Assembly (NCBI GenBank): GCA_024636645.1
Contig: JAGXGR010000020.1
Location: 1 to 39,033 of the forward strand
Length of the DNA: 39,033 bases
Origin: Legionella sp.
GTDB lineage: Bacteria; Pseudomonadota; Gammaproteobacteria; Legionellales; Legionellaceae
Reading direction: 5' to 3'
A program made the position numbers and the translations under genes. Position 1 is the first letter of the stretch. Every line of letters begins with the position of its first letter. Under the pieces are notes generated by a model, which did no database searches, had not been told where the DNA came from, and worked only from the letters and a program-made list of their open reading frames with translations. This document shows positions 30,957 to 39,033 of this stretch, one piece after another.

Positions 30957-33545
30957 ATGAAAAGTTCCGAAATCAGACAAGCATTTTTTGATTATTTTGA
31001 AAATCACGGTCATAAGATAGTTCCTTCAAGCTCACTCATTCCTGAAAATGACCCAACCCTGTTGTTTACCAATGCAGGCATGGTGCAATTCAAGGACGTT
31101 TTTCTTGGCCTGGAGTCTCGTCCTTACACAAGGGCTGTCAGTTCTCAATGTTGTTTGCGGGCGGGTGGCAAGCACAATGATTTGGAAAATGTCGGTTATA
31201 CGGCCAGACACCATACTTTTTTTGAAATGCTCGGTAATTTCAGCTTTGGAGATTACTTTAAACGTGAAGCCATCAAATATGCCTGGGTATTTTTAACTGA
31301 GGTTTTAAAGTTGCCCGCTGAGCGCCTATGGGTGACGGTATTTAAAGATGACATCGAAGCAGAAGACATCTGGTTAAAAGAGATGGGCGTGTCTGCCCAG
31401 CGTTTTTCTCGCTGTGGTGAAAAAGATAATTTTTGGTCAATGGGTGATACCGGGCCCTGCGGTCCCTGTTCGGAAATTTTCTATGATCACGGTCCTGAAA
31501 TTCCCGGAGGGCCTCCCGGAAGCCCGGATGAGGATGCGGATCGTTACATAGAGATCTGGAATCTTGTATTCATGCAATACAATCGAGATAAAGACGGTAA
31601 ACTGCATCCGCTTCCCAAGCCTTCGGTTGATACCGGTATGGGACTTGAGCGCATTGCAGCGGTTGTTCAAGGCGTTCATAACAACTATGAGATAGACAGT
31701 TTCCAGTATTTGATAAAAGCCATTTGCCAGTTAAAATCCGGACTATCCATGGACCATCCTTCCCTGAAGGTCATTGCTGATCATATCCGCGCCTGTGCTT
31801 TCCTGATTGCAGATGGTGTTATGCCCGGCAATGAGGGACGCGGCTATGTGTTAAGACGCATCATCCGACGAGCCATTCGACACGGCCATAAACTGGGTTT
31901 GCCATCGCTGTTTTTCAGCAAGCTCGTACAGCCGCTGATTGATGTGATGGGAGAAGCCTATCCGAAACTGATAGCCCATCAAGCGCACATTGAGCGGGTC
32001 CTTGATCAGGAAGAAAACCAGTTTAATCGTACGCTTGAACAAGGCCTTCGTTTATTACAAGAGGAAATCGCTCAATTAACCGACAAGCAAATTCCAGGCG
32101 CTGTTGCCTTCAAGTTGTATGATACCTATGGCTTTCCTGTGGATTTAACGGCAGACATCGCCCGTGAACAGGGTTTAACGGTGGATATGGACGGTTTTAA
32201 TCAGCATATGCAGCAACAACGTGCGCAAAGTCAATCGGCCAGCCAGTTCAATGTGGATTATTACAGCACAGTAAAACTGGAGCATGACTCGACATTTCAT
32301 GGGTATGATGAAGACAGCATTCATTCTAAAACCATTGCTTTATTATTGGACGGTAAAATGACCGATACATTAAGCAAAGGGATGAAGGGCGCTGTCGTTC
32401 TGGACCATACGCCATTTTATGCTGAGAGCGGAGGCCAGGTGGGTGACAAGGGGATTATCAGCAATGATAACGTGACTTTCCGGGTTGATGATACCCAGTC
32501 CATGGGCCAGGCCGTATTGCATTATGGTGAGGTGGTTGAAGGGGAGCTTAAAAACCATCAGGACGTTTATGCCCAGGTAGACAGCAAAAGACGAAATGCA
32601 ATCCGCTTAAACCACAGTGCGACCCATTTGCTTCATGCAGCATTAAAAACGGTTCTCGGATCGCATGTTCAACAGAAGGGATCGTTAGTGGATGCGGAGC
32701 GTGCACGATTTGATTTTTCTCACTTCGAGCCTTTGACCCCACAACACATTGAAGCGATTGAAGCATTGGTCAATGAAAAAATCCGGTCTAACGAACAGAT
32801 TGTTACGGAGACGATGGATATTGAACTGGCCAAACAAACCGGTGCTGCCGCTTTATTTGGTGAAAAGTATAGTGATAGCGTACGTGTTTTGAGCATGGGT
32901 GATTTTTCAAAAGAGTTATGCGGCGGTACACATGCCAGACGAACCGGTGACATAGGCTTGTTTAAGATAACCGCTGAATACGGTATTGCCAGCGGTGTCA
33001 GGCGCATTGAGTTAATTACAGGCAAGCATGCACTGCACTGGGTGAGCCAAAAGCAGCAGTTGATTGAAAAAATGGCCTCTACCCTTAAAACTTCGGTTGA
33101 TAATGTAAATAATAAAGTGGAACAATTATTCCACGATAACAAAAGGCTCGAAAAAGAGCTCGCTCGTTTGCAGCAAAAGCTGGCACATCAATCCGGCGGC
33201 GATTTATCCTCTGAAGTAGAGAAAGTCGGCGATATTGAATTATTGGTAAAGCGTCTGGATGGCATGGACATGAAGGCTTTGCGAGGCCTGATGGATCAAT
33301 TGAAATCGAAATTTCAGTCTGCCGTTATTATTTTATATGCAATTGAAGCTGATAAAATCACAGTGATTGCAGGCGTTAGCAAGTCTATTCTGGATCGCGT
33401 CCCCACAGCCGCCGTTTTTGCCAAACAGCTGTGCGATAAGGCCGGTGGTCGAGATGATATGGCTCAAGGCGGGGGAGAGGTGCCTGCTGATCTGGATAAA
33501 CGCCTTGCGCAGATTAAGCCTATGATTGAGCAAGTAAAAAAATAA
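30957..33545 (+). CDS. alaS: Alanyl-tRNA synthetase
   Basis: [33 protein letters not shown]; editing-domain [24 protein letters not shown]. Confidence 0.98.
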   Translation: MKSSEIRQAFFDYFENHGHKIVPSSSLIPENDPTLLFTNAGMVQFKDVFLGLESRPYTRAVSSQCCLRAGGKHNDLENVGYTARHHTFFEMLGNFSFGDYFKREAIKYAWVFLTEVLKLPAERLWVTVFKDDIEAEDIWLKEMGVSAQRFSRCGEKDNFWSMGDTGPCGPCSEIFYDHGPEIPGGPPGSPDEDADRYIEIWNLVFMQYNRDKDGKLHPLPKPSVDTGMGLERIAAVVQGVHNNYEIDSFQYLIKAICQLKSGLSMDHPSLKVIADHIRACAFLIADGVMPGNEGRGYVLRRIIRRAIRHGHKLGLPSLFFSKLVQPLIDVMGEAYPKLIAHQAHIERVLDQEENQFNRTLEQGLRLLQEEIAQLTDKQIPGAVAFKLYDTYGFPVDLTADIAREQGLTVDMDGFNQHMQQQRAQSQSASQFNVDYYSTVKLEHDSTFHGYDEDSIHSKTIALLLDGKMTDTLSKGMKGAVVLDHTPFYAESGGQVGDKGIISNDNVTFRVDDTQSMGQAVLHYGEVVEGELKNHQDVYAQVDSKRRNAIRLNHSATHLLHAALKTVLGSHVQQKGSLVDAERARFDFSHFEPLTPQHIEAIEALVNEKIRSNEQIVTETMDIELAKQTGAAALFGEKYSDSVRVLSMGDFSKELCGGTHARRTGDIGLFKITAEYGIASGVRRIELITGKHALHWVSQKQQLIEKMASTLKTSVDNVNNKVEQLFHDNKRLEKELARLQQKLAHQSGGDLSSEVEKVGDIELLVKRLDGMDMKALRGLMDQLKSKFQSAVIILYAIEADKITVIAGVSKSILDRVPTAAVFAKQLCDKAGGRDDMAQGGGEVPADLDKRLAQIKPMIEQVKK

Positions 33546-33629
33546 ATGCGTTAAAAAGGATCTGACCAAGTATTCAGTCTATTTTGTGCTATGCTTAGAT
33601 TACCGTATAATTAATTAAGGAAAATAATT

Positions 33630-33833
33630 ATGGCAATGGCAGAATTACTGAATTTATTACTGCTCATTATAATTTTTGGTGTAATCATGTGGTTAATAAA
33701 TGCCTTTATTCCTATGCCACCGGTGATTAAAAGTTTGTTGAATATTGTCGTTGTGATCATATTGATTATATATATTTTACAGACGTTTGGTTTGATTAAC
33801 CCGGTTCTTCCAACGATAAATATTTTTCGTTAG
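33630..33833 (+). CDS. Small membrane protein (resembles Thivi_2564-type family)
   Basis: 67 aa, two hydrophobic segments around NAFIPMPPVIKSLLNIVVVII; SD AAGGAAAA; terminator downstream. Confidence 0.72.
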   Translation: MAMAELLNLLLLIIIFGVIMWLINAFIPMPPVIKSLLNIVVVIILIIYILQTFGLINPVLPTINIFR

Positions 33834-33856
33834 AATAGCATAAATCAACCGATGAC

Positions 33857-33887
33857 ATCCCACGGCTGGCCCGTGGGATTTTTTTTT
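33857..33887 (+). terminator. Intrinsic terminator after the small membrane protein gene
   Basis: atcccacgg-ctggc-ccgtgggat 9-bp perfect stem followed by a T tract. Confidence 0.92.
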
Positions 33888-33898
33888 GTATTCAAAAA

Positions 33899-33986
33899 CC
33901 TTGATAAGCTGCAGGGCATCAAGGTTTGTTGTGTGGTACCAATAGCCAGTCCCGCCCTTGATGCGCCGGGGGCTTATCAAGGCTAC
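33899..33986. repeat. Palindromic REP-like element, copy 2
   Basis: ccttgataagctgcagggcatcaaggttt ... cccttgatgcgccgggggcttatcaaggctac; same architecture as 17346-17432. Extra partial arm gtagccttgat at 34020-34030. Confidence 0.8.
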
Positions 33987-34262
33987 CTACGTTAGATATA
34001 TTGCAAAAAAACATCTAAAGTAGCCTTGATAGAAAACCGCAAAAGTCCTCTTCCACGCCGGAGACTCCTTGAATTTCACCACAGCCAAAAGTCTGGGATT
34101 GGAAGTCGGCTCAAGCCAGGCCGCGTTTTGCCGTCAGGCGGGACCGCCGAAATTTGACAGGTTCTTAATATCGGTCAATACTTCCAGACAGCGGACCGAT
34201 GGGGAACATTAAAACAATAATAAATTTTCAACAAATTTCGATCCGTAAAAAAGGAGAGAACC

Positions 34263-34700
34263 GTGTCATCAAAAATAGTTGTTGGCCTCGACGGCAGCGC
34301 ATCGGGAGATCGCGCCGTGGCCTACGCCAGGAAAACGGCGGACCTGATTGGAAAGTGCGAATTGATTCTGGTGCATGTGATAGAGTGGTCACCCTACGCT
34401 TTCCAGACCCCCGAAGAAAATGAAATGCGCCACAAGCGCCGCGAAGAGGAGCTCGAACTGGCGACGACCCGGATCGTCGATCCTGCCGTCGAGGTGCTGA
34501 AGAAACACGGAATCGATGCCAAGGGCGTCGTCCGCCACGGTGATGTGGCGGACCTGCTGAACAAGATCGCCGTCGATGAGAAAGCGGATCAGATCATCGT
34601 CGCGCGGTCCTCCGAGCATGGACTTGTGGAGCGGGTTTTCGGCTCTTCGACCGTAAAGCTGGTGGCGCATGCGAGCGTTCCGGTAACGGTAGTGGTATAG
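34263..34700 (+). CDS. Universal stress protein, GC-rich and compositionally foreign
   Basis: KIVVGLDGSASGDRAVAYARKTA...VERVFGSSTVKLVAHASVPVTVVV; GTG start after AAAAAAGGAGAGAACC. Confidence 0.9.
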   Translation: MSSKIVVGLDGSASGDRAVAYARKTADLIGKCELILVHVIEWSPYAFQTPEENEMRHKRREEELELATTRIVDPAVEVLKKHGIDAKGVVRHGDVADLLNKIAVDEKADQIIVARSSEHGLVERVFGSSTVKLVAHASVPVTVVV

Positions 34701-34710
34701 GGGAATTATC

Positions 34711-36279
34711 ATTAAAATATTTAACACAGCGCTCCTCGCGGGGCTGGCAGCTTTTGCCGCAGCCCCCGCGGCAATAGCTCAGGAAGCGCAAACCATCGAC
34801 CAGCGGGTGAACGAAATATTCGCTAACCTGACCGGTCCTTTCGTGAGCCTGATCTTCGCGCCCTTCCCCGGAACCAGTTTCCCGTGGATCGTGATGTGGC
34901 TGGTGATCGCGGCTACGGTCTTCAGCCTGTATTTCGCGTTTATCCAGTTTCGCGCCTTCAGGCTGTCGATCAGCATCGTCAAGGGCGACTATTCCGATCC
35001 TGACGACGCGGGGGAAGTCAGCCACTTTCAGGCGCTGGCAACGGCGGTGTCGGGAACGGTCGGGCTCGGCAATATCGCGGGCGTGGCCGTCGCAGTAAGC
35101 ATCGGCGGTCCGGGCGCGACCTTCTGGATGATTCTCGCCGGCCTGCTGGGCATGGCATCGAAATTCACCGAATGTACATTGGGCGTCAAATACCGGAATG
35201 AATATGCCGACGGCACGGTTTCGGGCGGTCCGATGTACTACATGACCAAGGGCTTCGAAGAGCGCGGCCTGCCGGCGGGCAAGATACTGGCGGTCCTGTT
35301 CTCGATCTTATGTATTCTAGGCGCGTTGGGTGGCGGCAACATGTTCCAGGCCAATCAGGCGCACCAGCAGATCTCCAGTGTCGTCGGCGAATATCCCGGC
35401 TGGATCACCGGCATCGTCTTGGCCGCGGTGGTCTTCGCGGTGATCGTCGGCGGGATCAAGTCTATCGCACGGGTGACGGAAAAGGTCGTTCCCCTGATGT
35501 GTATCCTCTACGTGGGCACCGCCTTCGTCATCCTGCTGGTCAACTACGATAAGATCGGCTGGGCCATAGGCCAGATCTTCGCGGGCGCCTTCAACGGTCT
35601 CGGCGTTGCCGGTGGCATGGTCGGCTCGCTGATCCAGGGCTTCAAACGGGCAGCGTTTTCGAACGAGGCGGGCGTCGGTTCGGCCGCGATCGCACACTCG
35701 GCGGTTCGGACGGAAGAGCCGATCACAGAGGGCCTCGTCTCGCTGCTGGAGCCGTTCATCGACACAGTTGTCATCTGTACGATGACGGCTCTGGTGATCG
35801 TGATCACCGGCCAGCTGATGATCGATCCGGCCACGGGAAACTATATGACGGAAAACGGAGTGATCCAAACCGTCGGCGGCGTCTCCGGTGTCTCGCTGAC
35901 TTCCGCCGCATTCGCCAACACCTTCAGCTGGTTCCCTTACCTGCTGGTGATCGCGGTGATCCTGTTCGCCTTCTCAACGATGATTTCATGGTCCTACTAT
36001 GGACTGAAAGCATGGACCTTCCTGTTCGGCGAGGGCCGCAAGACGGAACTGGTCTTCAAGGTCATGTTCTGCATCTTTGTGGTCATCGGGGCTGCGTCCA
36101 AACTCGAGCCAGTCATCGACTTCTCGGATGCGGCGATCTTTTCCATGGCGGTCGTGAATATCACCGCGCTGTACTTCCTGATGCCGATCGTTAAGCGCGA
36201 GCTGAATTCCTTCCTCGCGCGCATCCAATCCGGCGAAATCAATAAGTTCAAGGGCAAGGGCGCGCAGCCGGCTGAATAG
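34711..36279 (+). CDS. Sodium:alanine/glycine symporter (AGCS family), start codon apparently ATT (track start is GTG 34807)
   Basis: AGCS-type TVGLGNIAGVAVAVSIGGPGATFWMILAGLLGMASKFTECTLGVKYR; ALGGGNMFQANQ. In-frame upstream codons encode a signal peptide IKIFNTALLAGLAAFAAAPAAIAQEA. Confidence 0.85.
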   Translation: MKIFNTALLAGLAAFAAAPAAIAQEAQTIDQRVNEIFANLTGPFVSLIFAPFPGTSFPWIVMWLVIAATVFSLYFAFIQFRAFRLSISIVKGDYSDPDDAGEVSHFQALATAVSGTVGLGNIAGVAVAVSIGGPGATFWMILAGLLGMASKFTECTLGVKYRNEYADGTVSGGPMYYMTKGFEERGLPAGKILAVLFSILCILGALGGGNMFQANQAHQQISSVVGEYPGWITGIVLAAVVFAVIVGGIKSIARVTEKVVPLMCILYVGTAFVILLVNYDKIGWAIGQIFAGAFNGLGVAGGMVGSLIQGFKRAAFSNEAGVGSAAIAHSAVRTEEPITEGLVSLLEPFIDTVVICTMTALVIVITGQLMIDPATGNYMTENGVIQTVGGVSGVSLTSAAFANTFSWFPYLLVIAVILFAFSTMISWSYYGLKAWTFLFGEGRKTELVFKVMFCIFVVIGAASKLEPVIDFSDAAIFSMAVVNITALYFLMPIVKRELNSFLARIQSGEINKFKGKGAQPAE

Positions 36280-36459
36280 CTCGGTCTGAAAAGGCAGTCT
36301 GAACACTTGGGAAAGGTCTTTAACGTCAGGACCTTCCTCCCTTGTTGAGGACCAACCGCAACACGATAAGCGCATCCAATTTAAGTCGCACATCAAAGAG
36401 AATTCCTATATATTAAATATTAATTACCATCGGTTTATTTATTAAAGCGTCTTGAAAAA

Positions 36460-37410
36460 ATGACTTCTAGAGACAAGTATATGGACATAACGAAATCACA
36501 AAAAAAATTGCTGGCTGCATTCCTTCTTTCTCTCTCAAGCCCTGCCTTAAGCGAAGATGGACCTTGGTTCATGGGCTCTTTACTGGCGCTTTCCGGTCGT
36601 ACCATACCCGCCGGGCACAGCAATCTTCAGGTTTATGGTTTTTATACAAAAAATGATGGCCCTGGAAAATATAATATTGCGATCAATCCACTGTTTAGTC
36701 ATGGATTGAATAACTTTATGGATATTCAATACAGTTTTCCCATGACGTATAATGTTAATCAGGGAAAAAAAGGAGGCGGTGTCAGTGATATCTCTGCTCG
36801 TTTAGGTTTTCAGTTATTGGAGCAAAACGATCATGCCTTTCGTCCGGATTTACGAATAACCCTTGACGAAGTTTTCCCATCAGGACGCTATGAACGTTTA
36901 AATCCTGGTAACAAAGGCACCGATGCAACAGGACTTGGAAGTTACAGAACCCGCATTATGCTAAACTTTCAGCATCTTCAGCGGTTATTTGGGTCACATT
37001 ATTTACGTACAAGATTAAACCTCGGTTACACCCACTTCAGCACGGTTAAAATCCATGGAATCAGCAGCTATGGTGGAGAGATAGACACCTCAGGAAACAT
37101 AAAACCCGGCCATAACAGCAGTATTGACATCGCTGGAGAATTCACCCTCACCCAACACTGGGTTGCTGCTATGGATGTGTTTGCATCAAAAAGAGTATCG
37201 ACGTTATTCCGAGGATTTCCTGGAACTACGGTCAGTGGAATGCCGGCGATGATTGGCAGTACAGGTTTCTCAGATGCGAGCCTGGCACCCGCGATTGAAT
37301 ATAACTTCAACGGCAATTTAGGCATTATCGGTGGAGTGTGGTTTAGCTTGCCTGATAATCATTCAGTTCAATTTGTTTCATCAGTGATTTCTGTCAATGC
37401 ATATTGGTAA
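36460..37410 (+). CDS. Putative outer-membrane beta-barrel/transporter-like protein
   Basis: Signal peptide QKKLLAAFLLSLSSPALSEDG; alternating aromatic beta-strand pattern, C-terminal W; likely start ATG 36481. Confidence 0.72.
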   Translation: MTSRDKYMDITKSQKKLLAAFLLSLSSPALSEDGPWFMGSLLALSGRTIPAGHSNLQVYGFYTKNDGPGKYNIAINPLFSHGLNNFMDIQYSFPMTYNVNQGKKGGGVSDISARLGFQLLEQNDHAFRPDLRITLDEVFPSGRYERLNPGNKGTDATGLGSYRTRIMLNFQHLQRLFGSHYLRTRLNLGYTHFSTVKIHGISSYGGEIDTSGNIKPGHNSSIDIAGEFTLTQHWVAAMDVFASKRVSTLFRGFPGTTVSGMPAMIGSTGFSDASLAPAIEYNFNGNLGIIGGVWFSLPDNHSVQFVSSVISVNAYW

Positions 37411-37439
37411 TGCAGCAGGAGCCTGAAAGTGGCGCCAAT

Positions 37440-37478
37440 AAAAACGCCGGGTGAGGCTAGCATCTCGCCTTCACCCGG
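37440..37478 (-). terminator. Intrinsic terminator on minus strand
   Basis: Stem ccgggtgaggc / gccttcacccgg with a 1-nt bulge; on the minus strand followed by cgTTTTTatt. Confidence 0.75.
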
Positions 37479-37671
37479 GATTAGTTATTGCTTTAGGCAG
37501 GAACGATTTCCACTTGTAACGGCTTTGTATTTTCTGACAACTGCGCCTTTTCCTTAAAAACTGGCCCCTTGCGACAGCCAGCGGTTACTTCTGTGCTTTA
37601 CCCGTACGCAACTGACGTGGTCAAGGTAACTGTTACCAGTCACGGTTTCTAGCCTACCACCTTATAAGAGG

Positions 37672-38394
37672 TTATACGCCTTTCATCCGTTGATAAATTA
37701 TACCTGGAATTATTTTAATAACCCCCATAATCAAACGCCAAAAACGAGGAAAATATACCAATGATTTCTGCTTCTGTACTGCACGCCAGCAGGCTTTGGC
37801 ACATTTTTCCGGGGCTGCGGCGTAGAAAATGCCCGGCATGCCATAGGTCTGTTTTGTGTCAATAAAACCAAGCCGTGCAATGGTGATGGTCTGATGTTTT
37901 TCTGCAGCCTGCTGTAAACCCTCCAGATAAATCTCAATGGCGGCTTTGCTGCCGCCATATAAACTGTTTTTTGCCCGTCCCCGGCAAGCCGCGACTGAAC
38001 TTAAAAAAAGCAAACGCTGTTTTTTTTGCTTTCTTTGCAGATAAGCATGAATGATTTGGCTGGTATTCACCACATTCGTCTGAAGCATGTCATTAATTAT
38101 TTGTAGGTCAAGTTTTTCATTGTTTGAAATCTGACTATGTGCGATCAATATATCCATTTCTCTTTTGTCGTTTTCCAACAAATGAAGCAGCAGGCTGATA
38201 TCATCACTTAAGTCTTGGGTGAGGATTTCACAATGTACATGGTGTCTTAAAAAAAGATCGCCTGCTATCAACCGGAGTTGCTTTCCATCTCGTCCTACTA
38301 ATAACAGTGCATTGTCGTTCTCTGCTGCGATATGTGCAAACTGTTCTGCAATGATCGACGTGGCACCCAGGATAAGCCATAAACGGTTTTTCAT
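37672..38394 (-). CDS. SDR-family oxidoreductase, DprE2-like
   Basis: LILGATSIIAEQFAHIAAENDNALLLVGRD; Ser-Tyr-x3-Lys site (SSVAACRGRAKNSLYGGSKAA); directly downstream of a DprE1-like gene. Confidence 0.82.
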   Translation of the reverse strand: MKNRLWLILGATSIIAEQFAHIAAENDNALLLVGRDGKQLRLIAGDLFLRHHVHCEILTQDLSDDISLLLHLLENDKREMDILIAHSQISNNEKLDLQIINDMLQTNVVNTSQIIHAYLQRKQKKQRLLFLSSVAACRGRAKNSLYGGSKAAIEIYLEGLQQAAEKHQTITIARLGFIDTKQTYGMPGIFYAAAPEKCAKACWRAVQKQKSLVYFPRFWRLIMGVIKIIPGIIYQRMKGV

Positions 38395-39033
38395 TAAATG
38401 ATCTCCAATCGTCTGGCCAAATCGGACTGCATGGGACTTTGGTATGCAAGAAGCGTTTGGGTGAACGCTTCATGTTTGGGATACATCTGGCGAAACTGCT
38501 CAGGATTTAACAGTAAATCCTTGGCCAGATAAACCTTTCCTCCAATCTCGCACAAGTACTGATTCATAGCCTTAATGGCATGGTTGGCTTGCGTATTGTT
38601 AATAAAATCTATGGCAATGGTGACTCCAGGTTGGCAAAAGGAAAGCAGGCCTGATCCTGAGCGATGAAATAATTTTATTACCGCCAAGGTTGGCGTTGCT
38701 TTATGACGGTTAATAATGTCCTGAAGGTGTTCAATCGTCTGGACTGCCCGTTCTTTAGCAAAAACCCCCTGAAATTGAATCAGACCGTTTCCACCGTATA
38801 GTCGGTTCCAATGGGGTATTTTATCGAGTGGATTATTGAATTCGATAAGAGGCAGGCATCTATCGCTTGATTTGGATTGGTAATACCATTTATTGAATTG
38901 CTTCATCGTCCAATGATAAATCAAACGAAAGGGAAGTCTGGGTACAGAAAAGCCACGCATTGATGGCTTACAGCTTAAATCGGTATACATGGCTTGAATA
39001 AGCAAAGCCCGTGGACTGTTTAACATGTCAAGC
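38394..39033 (-). CDS. FAD-linked oxidase, DprE1-like, C-terminal part (truncated by window edge)
   Basis: FNNPLDKIPHWNRLYGGNGLIQFQGVFAKE resembles the decaprenylphosphoryl-ribose oxidase C-terminal region; frame is open to the window end. Confidence 0.78.
   Translation of the reverse strand, partial: LDMLNSPRALLIQAMYTDLSCKPSMRGFSVPRLPFRLIYHWTMKQFNKWYYQSKSSDRCLPLIEFNNPLDKIPHWNRLYGGNGLIQFQGVFAKERAVQTIEHLQDIINRHKATPTLAVIKLFHRSGSGLLSFCQPGVTIAIDFINNTQANHAIKAMNQYLCEIGGKVYLAKDLLLNPEQFRQMYPKHEAFTQTLLAYQSPMQSDLARRLEII

Noticed and set aside
34389-36396. Minus-strand ORFs of 112, 143, 183, 96 and 136 aa
   Set aside because: Antisense ORFs typical of GC-rich coding DNA; they overlap the well-supported uspA and AGCS genes and have Arg/Asp/His-rich compositions.

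Overview
The window looks like chromosomal DNA from a moderately AT-rich gammaproteobacterium, most likely of the Legionella group. That placement is my inference from gene content and protein style; no database was searched. Most of it is conserved housekeeping: a truncated mrcA (PBP1A) at the left edge; pilMNOPQ-aroK-aroB-damX; pnuC and a uspA; ribF-ileS-lspA; era-recO-pdxJ; korA-korB; a Bax-inhibitor/YccA-like protein; recA-recX-alaS. The accessory content is more interesting: (i) an intergenic element at 12005-12200 with 39-bp terminal inverted repeats (1 mismatch), next to iterations of a GC-rich 13-mer; (ii) an Eda-fold protein whose Schiff-base lysine position reads Arg; (iii) a same-strand block of a 1048-aa orphan, a pilE-type pilin and a 561-aa coiled-coil orphan; (iv) a ~90-bp palindromic REP-like family with two copies in the window, one abutting (v) a GC-rich, probably horizontally acquired uspA + AGCS-symporter cassette. 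In that cassette the symporter's signal peptide is intact, but the expected start codon reads ATT; (vi) a DprE1/DprE2-like pair at the right edge. No CRISPR array, rRNA or tRNA was recognised by eye.
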